Assembly (NCBI GenBank): GCA_033296885.1
Contig: MU863915.1
Coordinates: 62,001 to 126,000 of the forward strand
Length of the DNA: 64,000 bases
Direction of reading: 5' to 3'
Origin: Triangularia verruculosa
Taxonomy: Eukaryota; Ascomycota; Sordariomycetes; Sordariales; Podosporaceae
This document shows, piece by piece, positions 10,649 through 24,236 of the stretch; position 1 is the first letter of the stretch, and each line of letters starts with the position of its first letter. The translations under genes were made by a program, and so were the position numbers. The notes beneath the pieces were generated by a model. The model worked only from the letters and a program-made list of their open reading frames with translations, was not told the DNA's origin and did no database searches.

Positions 10649-13600
10649 TTACACCACCTCCTCAACCGTCACAACCCCCTGCATCATATTTCCCTCCTCC
10701 TTCCTCTTACTCGGCGCCTTACTCAACCTCTTCCCTCTATACGGCGTCCTCCCGCTCGTAAACTCCTGCCACCTCGCGCTCTTCTTCCTCTGCAACCCTC
10801 CCCCACCCAAATCATTATTCTCCACCAACCCATTCCTCCTCCCCCCCTTCTCCAACCACAACTCCCCCTTCCACCCGACCCTCCTCGCGTCAAAAAGCGA
10901 TCTATCCTTCCTCATCCCCGCAAGATGCCACTGGATCCAATACATCTGCTCATGCTCCCTCAAGTACCTCTTCCCATGAAAGCCCCTAAGCACCATCTGC
11001 CTCCCAAGCAACCCCAACTTTCTCCTATCTTCTGACTTGTCGTACATCCGCTTGGTAAGCCACTTGACATCAGTAGCCGTCAAATTATCAGGCATGAGCA
11101 GGTGAGGCGGGACACTCCCACGTCTGTCCACATCCCCCGCGAATTTCGCCCAGGGACCGGACATAGCCAACATGGCAATCTGCGCGCGCGCCAAAGCAGT
11201 GGGGTCGTTCGGCGGGACGACCTCCCCGTATCTGACGGAAGGATCGTCAGGGTTGGTCAGGACCAAGGCAGTAGCACCGACGGCGGTGGCCACAATCGGC
11301 ACACCCGCCAGCGCGGCTTCTGCAATGGCAAGCGGCAGCCCTTCGGACAGGGAGGAGTTCATGAATAGCCATGCATCCTTCAGCGCTTGATCCGGCTTGC
11401 CGAAGCCCTTGAGGATGACGTGGTTGGTGAGGCCGCATGATTCGATCAGTCGGGACATGTCAATGTCGTACCCCGGCTCTCTGTCTCTTGCTCCGTAGAC
11501 GAGGAGCTTGTAATCGGTGAACCCGTACTTATTGACGATGACGTCGGCTGCGAGGATGGCGGTTTTGATGTCCTTGATGAACTGCACGTTTGACAGCATG
11601 ACTACGGTGGGGGTGTCGGTGCCGACTTGCTCGACTGGTTTGAAGGCGTCCATGTTGCTGACGCCGTTGACGATGGGGTCGATCTTGCGGGCGAATGTCT
11701 TTTTGTGGGAGAGGCGGTTGCCGTCTGTGCCGAGGTCTTGCTCCCAGATGGGGTTGAAGACAGGTGTGCACGGCAGCACGACGTCGGCGTGGAAGTAGGC
11801 GAGTTTCATGGCGAGACCGATGCCAGACAACAACATCGACTGGACTGGGAGAGGAAGTGTAGACTGGGCAGGAGAGATGTTGAGACAGCATTCTCTCCAA
11901 AGAATGGCGTGATCCCAGATACCAAAAGTAGCTCCCCGCTTGTACTTGAGCAGCATGCCGAACAAACTGCTGATGCCGTGATGTGTCGACTGGAAGACCT
12001 TCGGGCAATCCTCCGGCGTCTGTACCGAAAAGATGAAGAAATATGAGCAGAAAATCTCCAGCGTCGCCCGGAAGTCCGTCATAGACGGCTTCTCAATCTC
12101 AAAGTACGAGCTCGGATCGACGATATTCTCATCATTGTACTCCGTCAACCAAGCCTCCACCCACGCAGACGCCACCTCCTTCGACTTCCACGCCTTGTTG
12201 TAGTCCTTATGTTCAAAGAACTCAAAGATGCCCAGCATAGCATTGCTGTACTGTATCATATCCTGCTTCGGAATATGCCTCGACCTCGCCCCCTTGACAA
12301 ACAACTTGATGAGCGGCACAAACGTCCCCGCAATATCCCTATACGTATCCGTGACGGCAATCTTCGCATCAACCTCCGACTCCAACAAATTGTCAATAAC
12401 CCCATGATTCGGCGTCCGCCCATCCAACCCCCACAACGGCAGCATCTTCAAGCTCTGCACGCTCTTCTCCACCTGGAACCTCGGAATCCCATACTCATTC
12501 GCCGACTCGGCCAAGACATGGTTCCTGATCGTGCTATGCCCATTCACCAGATCCCTCCGGCAGTTGGACACACCGCCAGGCGAATCCGGCCAGCACCCAA
12601 TGTCGTTGAAAATAACCGAGATCCTGTCGCGCGTGTCCCTAAAGCAGTCATCCGGCCTCATCGTGAGCTGGTTCGCATCCCTGCCCAACCCCATCGCGTA
12701 CAAATCAGAGTACTTGATCGGCAGCAGGCACACTTCGGAAACATCCTTCTCGATCTCAATCGCGCTGACAATCTGCTCGATCGCGTTGTCAAGCGCGGCT
12801 TTGGCTTTATCGAGTTGCCCGGCATTTCTCGCGCTCCAGTATTTCTTGAGAAGCGGCTCCTCCCTCAGAATGAGCTCGTCCATCCAACACGCGGCGATGG
12901 CGTCGAGCACCCCGGACTTGCGCCAGTGGTCCCAGAGCTCTGTGCGCAGCCACCAAGTTGGAACGGGGCGGTAAATCGTCTTTTGACGACGGTATAACCA
13001 CGCGGCGGGATTGAGAAGGGAGATCCAGGAGAGATTGTGCCCGCAGAAGCGCGCCATTCGACGGACGTGATCGACGCGGTGATGAATGAGAAGATCATCG
13101 TTCTCGAAGAAGTGATCGTTGGGCCGTTGCAAAAAGAGCTCTTCGTGCTGGAAAACGACTGGGGGCTTGGCAACGGCTGCTTTCGTGTCCCCTTCTTCGA
13201 GGACTGTCATCATGACGGGGTCGCGGCGGTGCTGGTAGTCGCTTGTGGTGACGTATTTCTTGCCGGCAACGGTCCTGACGACGCGGCAGACGCGATCGGA
13301 TGGGACCCAGTTCAGCTTCTCGGAGAGATCTTCTCTGAGCGGAGTGCCCCAGAAGACAGCCATGCTGTCAGAGTTGGCAGTCTGCGCCGACTTGAACTCG
13401 GCCTTGAGGATTTCGTGGTTGCCTTTGGGACTGGACTTGTAGAAGTACTGGAAGGAGTACTCCACGCCGTCGTAGGCCATGGTGCCGTGGATGACGCGTC
13501 CCTTTTTGTCGTAGAAGCACTGCTTGGTGTGCTTGTTGTCAGAAACAACTTTGCAGCTGGGATACCTGGACTTGGTGTTGTCGCCATAAGTATAAGTGGT

Positions 13601-16600
13601 GACAGTGTCACCACTCTTGAAGATGTCGCGACGAGTGATGAGACGGGAGGCATTGTCGTAGATTGCAGTGGCGAGAGGCTTGTGCTCGTCACCTGGCTTG
13701 GTCTTTAGAGCGCCCTCAAACACCTCCAACGTCATCGAATTCTCGCCAGGCCTAGAAGCAAAGCCAGTGACGACCTTGCGGCGGAGCTCGGCAGTGATGC
13801 GGTCCTTGACAAGGGTTCTGGAGACACCCTTCTTGGCGAGACGGGAGATATTGACCAACGCGGCATGGCGGTAAATAAGAAGCAAAGAAGTGATGCCGTT
13901 CTTGACCCAGCGGCAACCCCTCCAGATGAGCGTGAGGAAGTACATCAGAGGTGTGCGCATCCAAGGGTAGTGCCGCAGGTTGTACCAAAGTTCTCTCTCC
14001 AAGTGCGAACCACCACCAGAGATGATACCGGCCCACTTTGCCAGTGTGATGGGAAGGTTGATGATACGAGCAAAGAAGGGAGTTGACTGTCTGCTCTTGC
14101 CCGAGCCGGGACCAGCGAGAATGTCATTGCCATAGTTGGGAGGAGTGCGTGTGCCCAAAATTTCCTCAGTCTTACTCAAGATGAGGTTGCAGAGCTCGAC
14201 CTGGAAGTTGACAGACGAAATATCCAGGCCCCTCTGATTGAGCCACTCTAAAAGTTCATTGGACGGCGCCAGTTGCGCACCCATCATGCGCTGGAACATG
14301 GCAGCACGAACAGCGGGTGGCAGGAGCTCCCATTCGGAGTCGATCTCAATGCCAAAGCAGAGGTGCTTCATCAACATCCGCTGGGTTGTCTCCTTGACGA
14401 TGAGCAGGCCAGTGTAATCCTCACCAGCGAGCTGAAGCTCAATCCGCTTGGACAGGGAGTCAGTGCCAAACACAATGTGCTCAGCCTGAATCGCCTGGTC
14501 GGCAGTCAAGCCAAGAGACGCGCGGGCAATGTGATGCAGGGTAGCCTCGGCGATGCTGGAACAGCGTTAGCATGGCACGGATAATCTTGAGGGAATGGAC
14601 TTACATCTGAGCAGCCAACAACTCCCAAGACTCATTCCCCAGATCCATCTCCCCCAGTCCAGACACATCAATGTAGTAAATCTCGCCCACCTGCTTGCAA
14701 ATCGACACGGCATCCTCAAACCCGCCCTCGATAAACGCCGAGCGGGAGCACATGTTGACCTGGATCTGCTTGTCCTGCCACAACTGCACCGTGGTCTCAA
14801 GCAGCTGCCTCGCCCACGGGGCCTTGTCAAAGTTGACCGACGGTTGGTCCAGGCTTGACCGCAAGAAAGCAAACACCCTCTCCGGCAACCCCGCGGTAGC
14901 CTGCGTGAAGATGGGCGTACCAGGCAGATCCCTCCAGTGCGTCTTCTCAGACATGGCCGGGGGCGCTCCCAAGCGGGGCTGAACCAGCGTGTCAGCCTCG
15001 TCAACGCCCCCCTGGCCATCCTTGAACTTGGGTCTCCCAAAGTCATAGACGGCCCAAATGGACGTCGTGGCCGCGGCTGTAAGCGAGGCAACATTGAGGG
15101 CGATGGCATCGGTAAAGAACAACTCATTACCATGAAATACCGCGTGGAGCATACAGCCGGTGATGAAGCCAAAGATGGCAGAGACCAGAATAGCCGCCAA
15201 ATGAGACGAGGGATCCGTGGTGAAGCAACGGTTGAACTATACGTACTATGTCAGTTCAACGATACACAAGAAGGCGAAAAGAAAAAATCTCGGGATGTTG
15301 CACAAGTCTCGAGTCTTTGTTGCATGTCTCGGGGAAACGTACCTGAAACACAATCACACCAGAGTATCCCAACAGGTAGATGTAGTACAGCTGGATCATA
15401 GTGGCATTGTCGACCAGGACCCAAACCAGCATCGTCCCCGTCCCCATAATAAGCATCAGCCTCCTCACCAACCTGAACAGCGCAGAGAAATACAGCTTTC
15501 TCCTCTTCCTATCATCTCCCAGTTAGCTTCCCCTCTTTCTCACGTTTCATAGGGAATAACTCACCTCTCCCAATCCCCACTAACCCCCTCCGCCTCCCCC
15601 AACCCCGCCAACCTCTCCTCGCTCAAATCATACTTCACCTTCCAATACTCCCTCAACATACTATCCAGCGTCATCACGCTCGCACAAAAGTACAAGATCG
15701 CAAAACAAATCGCGTACCTCGACGTAAAGTCGATAAAAGTATCAATCGGCGCCGAGTTTGCCGCCATCGCAATGCTCACCCACCTGTCCATCAAGCAGAT
15801 CAAGAACAAGCCTACATTCTGCCCAATATCCAGCTTGCCGTAGCGGAACAACATAAAGATACTATGTTCCTTCAACCCCTGCGCCATCTGCTGCTGCCGC
15901 TTCAGCGCCTGAGACAGCTGCGAGAACCACGCCACAGAAAACATTTCCGCGGGCTGGTTATCCTCCGTAGCGTCCTTCTTCATCAGCCAGAGGATATACG
16001 GCATCCCTTTCACCACCCGACGAATAAGCGGGTCGGGAGTGAGAACCGTGTTCTTGAGGTGCCCAAAGTTGGTGCTCCCTTCTTGGATCGTCTCCCGGAA
16101 GGTTTGCAGAGCCAACTTCTTGAAGTCATCCGCGTTCTCCGACAGCGAGTCAGAAACCGACGAGGTGCTGCTGCTTTGGGTGCCCGAGTTTTGCTTCTCC
16201 AGCCGGGTGGTGTACCAAGTCAGGATGTCTTTCTCGGTAAACTTGGGCACGTTGTCGAGCCAGTTGATCCACTCGTGGCAGAGGCTGCGGTACTGGATGA
16301 AGAGAAGGATCAAAAAGCCGTAGCCGACCGAGAGGTAGATTTTCAGGTCGTGGCCGTTGAGGTAGGTCGACATGATGGGGGAGATGAAGAGGAGGGGGAG
16401 AGTGCGCCAGAGGACTGTGCGGCCTGATGTGAGGGGGGTGCCGTGCTGGTGCATGGTGGCCATGATGCCTGTCTTTTGGTCAGTCTTTTGTTTTCTTTCG
16501 TCCACGAGATACAGTGTTGCAACTCACCCAGAACATTGAGATACGTCGAAATCAGCACGATATACGCAAAAAACGTAAACGCCGGCGCGACTCCAACCTT

Positions 16601-19600
16601 GACAATGTGAATCACCGTCCCGACAACCCCCACCAGCAAGGTCAACGCGAACCCGCCAGCAAGACGCTGCACATGGAAGAAGACCATATTGTTATAGGCA
16701 TACTATTCCCATCATCAGTCAACCGCTTCTTTCATCTCATCACCACCACCACCACCACCACCACCACCACCACAAGGAGATCATAACTCACATTGTAAAG
16801 ATAATAATTGCCCACACTCCCCACCCACCCCGTCACCCCCGCCGAAAGCAACAAACTAATCAACAGCGCATAACACGCCGCCGACAAGTACTTCTCCCCC
16901 ATATACGCCGTCATGAACAGCCCCCTCCCAAGAAACGTCAGCAGCACAATATCCAGCATCGCCGGCAGACAAAAGATGGACAACGCCCCAAACTCCGACG
17001 TCGCCCTCCTCATCCCCTGCACAGCCTTGTAGAAATTAAACCCCTGCCTCGCCGGCCCCTCAGGATCAATCTTTCTGATCCCCGTCGACGGCTCGGGCTT
17101 GGCATACACCGTCATCAACCCCTTCTGCTCCTTCGTCAACGGCGGCGGCGGGTTGGCCGCAAGAAACTCGCGGTGACGAGCATAAATAATACGCCCGAGC
17201 GCGCGCGGCGGCATCCCAAAGTAGAGTTCACATTGCGACCCAAGCACCCAGAGCTCAGAGAACACGGCTGCTTGGTCGGGCTGGGAGAAGACGGGGCAGT
17301 GGTCGGTAGCTTCAATGTAGACGTCTTCCAGCGCAGACTTTCGCAGCGCGCAGAGGAAGAGTAGGATGACGAATTCGGCGTTGGGGTCGACGTACTTGCT
17401 GTCGTGGAGACAGTTCAGCGGGTCGTAGGCGGAGGTGAGCGCCGAGTTGATTGTGTTTAGCGGCTCGATGTCCCCTGTGAAGAGGCATTGATCGACGAGG
17501 TTCTCGATCAGAGTGTGGAGTGTGAGCAGGTTTCCGAGTGACGGCAGTTTTGTTGCGCCCAAGCGAGCAAAGTGCGATAGTCTGTTTTGGAGAAGCTGTT
17601 CCATGGTGATGGTGCCCTCTTGGTACTTGCGGGAGTGGGCGTCATTCCATGATGCGATAGAGGTCTCGTCGAGCAGGAGGACCCGACAATCATCCTGAAT
17701 AGGCTGCTTGAACGGGTGCTCGACTTTGCTCGTCCGGATCCTTTGCAGCAGACTCAGCGCTTCAGCGGGAGTCGACCCCTGGATCGCTGTTCTGATGCTC
17801 AAGGGAGCCTCCACCGTGGACGTTGCATCCAACGCCTTCTCCAACCTCAACTCCTCTTCGAACCGCTCGATTCGTGTCAACCCATGGTGGGCGAACCAAG
17901 TGTGGAGAATCGTGGTCACGTCCCAAGGACATCTTCTCGAGATATACAGTCTAACCCCGACCTTCTCTTCCCCCTCCACCAAGAAGTCACTGCTCACCCC
18001 CCAGAACTCAGCAGCGTTGTCCGGGATGTTGAAACCCGTCGCAAGGCCCTTGTAAACAACAACCTTCTGCTGCTTGAGACCCTCATAAAGCGCGTTGACT
18101 AGGTACGGCTCGGCAGAGCTCGGCTGGAAAACCTTGAGCTGCTCAACAATCTTGTTGATAACCACCTCATCAACTTGCTCCAGCATCTCCAGCTCCCTGA
18201 GGTGCTCCTGCGTGGCAAGAATAGCCTCATAATGCTCAGCCGTGGCATCCACATTAAGCGGTACACACCCTAGCACCGAAACCTCCTCCCCAGTAGAAGT
18301 CGCATCCCAAAACCCAACCAACGACGTCGGCAGATTCTGTTCAGTAACCCCACTCCCGACAGAAAGCAGCGAAAGTCTATGCTGATCCAGCTCGGTAACC
18401 TCACTCTCAACCCACTCCCGGTTTACCTCCACCGGACTCAGCAACTCCTCAACCTGCGGAATCACCCCCCTAACCTCCTCCAAATCCAACCCCACCACCT
18501 CCCCCTCCCTAACCTTCCCATTCCCTCCCCCAACATAAACCCCCTTCCTCTGCTCCCCCCACGCCTTCTGCAAATCCGTCGTCTCGGGTTTTCTGAGAAC
18601 TTCAAACCCACTCACACTCTTCCCCATCATCCCCCCTCCCAAATCCCCGCCACCAACCTCCCCATGCGCCAACACCCCCTCAAAGTGCCTCGCGAGCTTC
18701 TCTCCCCGGACAATTACAGCCGGACTCGGCCTCACTGTCCAGCGATCGTGAAACCCGACAAAGAACCACGGTCTATTCCCCCTCTCCCCCAGCACCCTCG
18801 CCATGAGCCTACGCAATGGATAACTCCTAAAGAAATCCCGGCGCTCCCCCGAGGGGAGAATACACGCGTTTTCAACAATCAAGCCCGCCACAAGCGACAA
18901 GTCCACATGCTGCAGTTGCGCCTCGGCAAAGTCATGCTGCACGCTCACCAGCACGGGAATATCAACATCTTGCAATCTGAACAACAGATCAAGCAGCCCC
19001 ACCAGTGCCTCAGAGTCCTCATCTTCTGACTCTCGGGGGGCAATTTGCAAGACGACCCCAGAGGCGGTGAAATCATCTTTGGTGAGCTTGGTAAGATACG
19101 TAACCCAGTTCGGCACAGTAGCTCTCGTGACGTGCTTGAGTTCGACGCTCCCCAGCACCACCGGCTTGTCCTGCGCGTTGACGGGCCCGAGTCTAGGGGC
19201 TCCGGTCGTCACCGCTGGGGATTGGCCCAGGGACCGCAGCGGAACGATGTAAGCGTGGTGGGAGGGGTGCTCAGTATCGCTCCCCAGACCATCAGAGAGA
19301 ATGGCAATGGTGTCGTCACCGTCGTTGAGGAAGTGAAGGTGCTGCACAGAAGAGAGGAGTTTGGCTTCTGTCGTGCTTGTTGATGGTAGCGAGGTCAAAG
19401 ACCTTGACTTGCTCCCTTTGGATTTGGATCCTGGCAGGGACGGCGGTATCCTTCTATCATTATGTTAGTCCATGCCCCACATGTGAAGATGTGGTGATAG
19501 TATCAAGAACACATACCTCTTCGTCTTACTTCTCTGACTCCATCTCTTTCCTACCGCCACCAACTGCCCAGCAACAAAATACAGCACCGGAAACCCCAGG

Positions 19601-19776
19601 CAGACGGCACCAAACACCAGCGTGAACAGCTGGAGCGGCGTCCGAAGTCGGTCTTCGGGTGCCAGCACCTTGTTGCAGTAGATCTGCCGCTGGCTCTCGC
19701 GGTCTGCCGCATCCGCCGGGCTGCAGACCCGCACCACCGGGTCACCCGATGTGGGTAACTGAAAGAACGAGGCCAT
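10649..19776 (-). CDS. gtb3: Giant membrane GT4 glycosyltransferase (galactosaminogalactan synthase type)
   Basis: Seven exons: 19776-19517, 19453-16792, 16702-16528, 16468-15565, 15508-15343, 15236-14605 and 14555-10649. All phases agree, giving about 2,901 residues. One helix lies in exon 1 (LFTLVFGAVCLGFPVLYFVA). A soluble region of about 800 residues follows, then clustered helices from about residue 900 to 1480. Exon 7 holds the glycosyltransferase region; near residue 2,670 is the GT4 donor-site signature SEGLPLAIAEAALAGVP. This matches Gtb3 of the Aspergillus GAG cluster, which is proposed to polymerise Gal/GalNAc and perhaps to export the chain. Intron 2 holds a (CAC)n repeat and intron 1 ends in a TAGAAG tandem acceptor. 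The gene is divergent from uge3 across 4.5 kb. I am sure of the family and less sure of each exon edge. Confidence 0.85.
16741..16773 (+). repeat. (CAC)11 microsatellite inside a gtb3 intron
   Basis: Eleven perfect CAC units lie within gtb3 intron 2 (16703-16791). They are read as GTG units on the coding strand, just after the GTGAGT donor, and keep the frame open as a poly-valine run. The next exon therefore has to be found from its acceptor, not from a stop codon. Confidence 0.9.
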
Positions 19777-22700
19777 GACGATGAGGTCTGGTGGGACAGC
19801 AACCAGCCGGCCTGCAATGGAAAGAAAAGGAAACTAAGAAAGAAAAAAATGTGGGTGTGCTGCTCTGCAAGTGGGGATCACCACACACGCACACACACAC
19901 ACACAACTACCCGTACACTAGATTAGGGATTACTATGTCATGAATCAATGGTTAGCTCGGGGACAGCTCCATAGTGACACCAAGAAGACAGTGTGTGATG
20001 TTGGGAAAGCAAGGCAAAGAGCCGCAAGAGAGTGTTGGAAAGACGGGGTGTGCCAGCGGTGCTCTCACACCTGCATGGCAGAGAGGGTATGATCATGTGG
20101 ATGTGTACACACCGGTATTATGTCCTCCTATCCATTCCCACCGCAGAGAACTAAACCAAAAATCCCTTCTTCTTCAAGCCCCAAGGAGGAATATCAAACA
20201 CTCGGCGACAACGAACGCTGTATGTCTCGAATGTGTTTGTTGACGATTTGCCAAGGGGTGTATGCACCAAGCTTCTTTCTCAAAACCCACTTGTTACATC
20301 AGAGACGACTGGCTGGACGACAATATTCAGAACGAAAGTAAAACCTCCCAAGACACCAAGACCGAAGCAAGCGGCCACGATAATGGAGACGGAAGAAAGG
20401 TGGAGGACGACGACGACGATCCTGCAGAAACGAAAGACAAGATGACGGTCAAGAGATAAGATGGGCGGCAGTTGGGCCGTATGGTGACCGACAATGGGGG
20501 TGGAAAGGACTAGACCACACAAGCCACGAGAAAAAAGAGGTGAAGAGATAAAAAAAAAAATGGGTATTAAGAGAGGGTGGATGTGGTGATCAATGGGCAG
20601 ATCGTTCGTTTGCTCGACGAATGGCAGCAAAGCCACGGACCCAGCGTGATGGATACTTCTTGGCCCTCGTTTCTTGGTACTTGGCTCCCAAGATGAGCTT
20701 GATGAGCTTGTTCGTCTCGTCTCGCCTCACCTTCTCCCGGGATATGGGAGATCCAAGCCAAGCCAACATCCGAGGGAACCCAAGCCATCTCTTTTTTCCC
20801 AAAGTGCCGATGAAAAGCCTCCTGGGAAAGAGAAAAGAATCTAGCCTCCCGGACACCCCGGTCCGTGGCCGCGGTCACAGAATCTCACACACCACCATGG
20901 TGGCCCGCCCTTCTCCGATGGCCGGGCGGATGTGTGTGTTGTTGTTGTCTGTGGGACGCTGCCAGTTTCGAGAGGCTGAGACATCAGGTGTGATGTAGCA
21001 TCTGCTTGGTCAAGGCAAAGCTTGCGGGATTGCGGGTGTGGCGCTTCTCACTACTGAAAGACAGCATGAGCATGCGCTGGGCAAAAGCCTCAAAAGGCTG
21101 TCTGTCGCAGCAGGTCTTGCTTTTGGGCGCCCAGACAGGAAAAACCCGATATCCCACAGGCAGCTGGAAGGGAGAGAAAACAAAGGGGGAGAGGCTTGCG
21201 TCCTCTCGCTCGGGGACCACCACAGCAGCAGCTTGGGTCTGTTCGCCGGTCAACTTCAGGGAGACTCAGACTCGCATCCCAAAATAACGCAGGAGTGGTA
21301 CGGTAGGTACGGAGCTAGATCTGCAACCCTTTTAGCGCATGTCCACGTGGATACACGGTGAGGATTTCTGGTGGGACAGTTTGGCTTGGTACAACGTCAA
21401 AGAAATACGATACGGGCTCCGAATGAACGAATTTGTCTGGTGTGCCTTTTTTGCGTGTGTTGTGTGTGTTGTGTGTGTTGTGTGTGCTGGCCGAGGCCCC
21501 GCGCTGTGCCCACGTTCGCCGTTCGCTTAGCCGTCCAGTGGTTTTGTCCATGGACGCAAATATGCCTCATGGCGGGAGGGGAGAATAGGCAAATAGCAAG
21601 ATATGCATCTGTCGAGGTTGACACCCCCACGGTGAGGTGTGGTGTCGGTGAGCTTCCCTTTCACGTCATCGCCCACCTAACTACAACAGTATTTTCCGGT
21701 GCACTAAGCTAGCTTGCTGCGCACTACCAGCCCTTCCAGGTTCCCAGGTTCCCCACCGGCATTGTACAACAACCTGGAAGGCGCCGACGTTGGCATGGAG
21801 CGGCTGATGGCTTTTGATAATGTCCCTTGCGGGAGGGAGGGGGACCCTGCCTAGCAAAGAAAGAAGAAAACTTCCCGTCCGGAAGGATATTTACGATGAG
21901 ATTGTGCGCTCGGTTGTCGGTTAACGGTACGGCTCCCTGCGTGGAACGTCTGTCTGTCTGTTTGTTGGAGAGTCGGTTTGCTGTGTGACAATATCGGGGG
22001 CATGAACAAGCGCCTGGGCGCTTACTCTACCGGGGCTCTGTGCTCCCACAACAGAATATTCCGGAACCTGGGCAGGGATCGGCCTCTGTCTTGCCGGGCT
22101 TGTTGCTTGGGCTTGTCCAAAAGGTGATCGGGGAGCAAGGGGTCGAGCTGATAGGACGCCAAAACGCTTGGCTTTTTCTTTTCCCCCCATGCGCGCTAAG
22201 GCACGGCGAGATCGAAGCCCCACGGAGATCATTTCTTGGTGACTTGTTGGCCTGCGAGGCGTGTTCCTGTCTTCCGTTTTCAGGTGACATTGCAGCAGCA
22301 AAGAGACGAAGTGCAGGCAGACATGCCCTGTACTGTACGGTAGACTCACAACTTGCAGATGAGAGGACGCGCAGCCAGAGAGGTAACCACCCCCTCCCCC
22401 CCCCGCCCGACCAACGTCGAGCTGTCCTCCACTTGTTTCTCCACGCGGCCGTCCAATGATTTCGTTGGAGGAAAAAAAGAAAAAAAAGATTTTTTTTTCT
22501 CGTGTTGGATATTGGGCGTTCTGCAAGATTCAGCCAGCTTGGGGACGTTTTTTCGTCTAATCGAATAGCGAGAATCCGAACCACCTCCTCTGCCAAGCTG
22601 TACATCCACCCTTTCCCCTGCCTCTTTCTTCTCTTGCTCTCTCGCAACAATACCTAATGCAATGCAAGGACCGTCCATCACATCCCCAATATTTCCCCAT

Positions 22701-24236
22701 CCTCCCAAAAAGTCTCGCCCTGCTACCGGCTGATGACCAGACATCAACTGAGTCCGGGACCATCGGGCGAACCATCTGGCCTGGTCTCGTCCACCGATGG
22801 CGTTTCTTTTGGGGGTGCGCTGTTTTGGTTTTGGCGCCATGTCAGGTTGTCAGTCTGAGTCTACGCTGTGCTGGTACCACAGAAGGAGCTTGTCAGATCA
22901 GTCTTTGGCCGAGCACCTTACCGAAATCATCCCAGGAAGACGGTCAATGACGTGATGGCCGTCCGTGGCCGTCAGCCGCAACGCTCGAGTGGGACAAGCG
23001 TCGAGAAAACGAAGCCATATTCGCCAAGCACTTGGTGACGCCTAACAGGGCAGGCGTACGAGAATATCACCATTCATCAGCAGGCATCTCACTTGCGCGA
23101 GAGACAGCCTTTCGGTGAACTGTGTTCAAGGCCGTCAGAGCCCATCATGCTGACGGCATATCTGGCGAGCTTGACAGTAAATTCGGCCCGTTATCCCCCT
23201 CGTATGTGAGCGTTTATCACCGCGCTACGGCGGCAGAATCTTCTTTCTGCATCCGGGTGAGAATAGATTGGCCCCCAATATCCCCGAACCCAAGACCTGC
23301 CGCTGTCACAGCCGCTGCCGTTGCCGAGGGAGCATCAGCTTTTTCCTGCTTTTCTGTACTGAGGTACATCCACGTAGTCCGCCCCGTCCAACCTGCTTGC
23401 CTGCCTGTCCTGTCGTGGCTAGGCCATGTGTGTGTGCCTGCTTTTCTGTGTGGCTGCTGGTGAGTGATGTATGTAAGCTGCTTGTGGGCTTGCCTGTGGA
23501 TGTGCCTGTGGGTGTGCCTGTGTCCCCAAGCAGGCACAGATCTAGCTCAGTCCAGTCCAGCCCAGGCTACTCATCCCATCTCGGACGGGCACTCCTCCTG
23601 GAGCTGAGGGAACAGTTTGCCGCCCAATGTGGTAAAGAATCCGTCTGTGGAGTTGCGTTCGTGAATAGGCTGAGTGTTGATGTGATTGTTTCTCTCTGCG
23701 GAGCCCTGTGTTTTGTGTTCCGTCGTGTTGTGGCCAGTGAAACGAAACTGGGCGGGATGTAGTCCAGACCCAAAGGCGGTAAGCCCGACCCGGGCCTCAG
23801 GAACCTTCCTGCCCCCCCTGGTCCCCCTGGCAGAATATGTGTGCCTGTGTGTGTTGCGGTTGCGGCCATGCTGCGATTGCCATCGCCGCAGTTCCATGCC
23901 GATTCTCGACCCCCAGCTGGTCGTGCATGGTGTGGTGGAAGTAGGGCTTCCGGAGTCCCGGGACACTTGAGCGAGGACTCCACTGCCCAGAATAGCATCC
24001 AAGTGCTGGCGGGCTAGAGTCAGTCAGGCTGATATTGCCGGCCTTTTTTTTTCCCTTGCTGTGATTCATATGTCTCATCGGGAGCTCTTCCGCAGTCGGT
24101 GGCTGTTTTAAATACCAAGACTCACATCCCTATTCTGTCCTTGCATGTTTCGTTAGCCTTTTCAAGCAACCCCCTCCCCCCCCTCCCTGATAAACTCACA
24201 GCAAAAGCAGCAGCAGCAGCAGAAGCAGCAGCAAGC
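19777..24236. other. 4.5 kb divergent spacer between gtb3 and uge3
   Basis: No gene is supported. The stretch holds a CA repeat at 19881-19904, a TGTGT/TTG-type repeat at 21454-21487, C-rich and A/T homopolymer runs near 22390 and 22470-22500, TGTGCCTG repeats near 23500, and a CAG-type run at 24206-24230 just before the uge3 start. Short open frames are compositionally biased and lack family motifs. It probably contains both promoters and long 5' UTRs. Confidence 0.5.
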
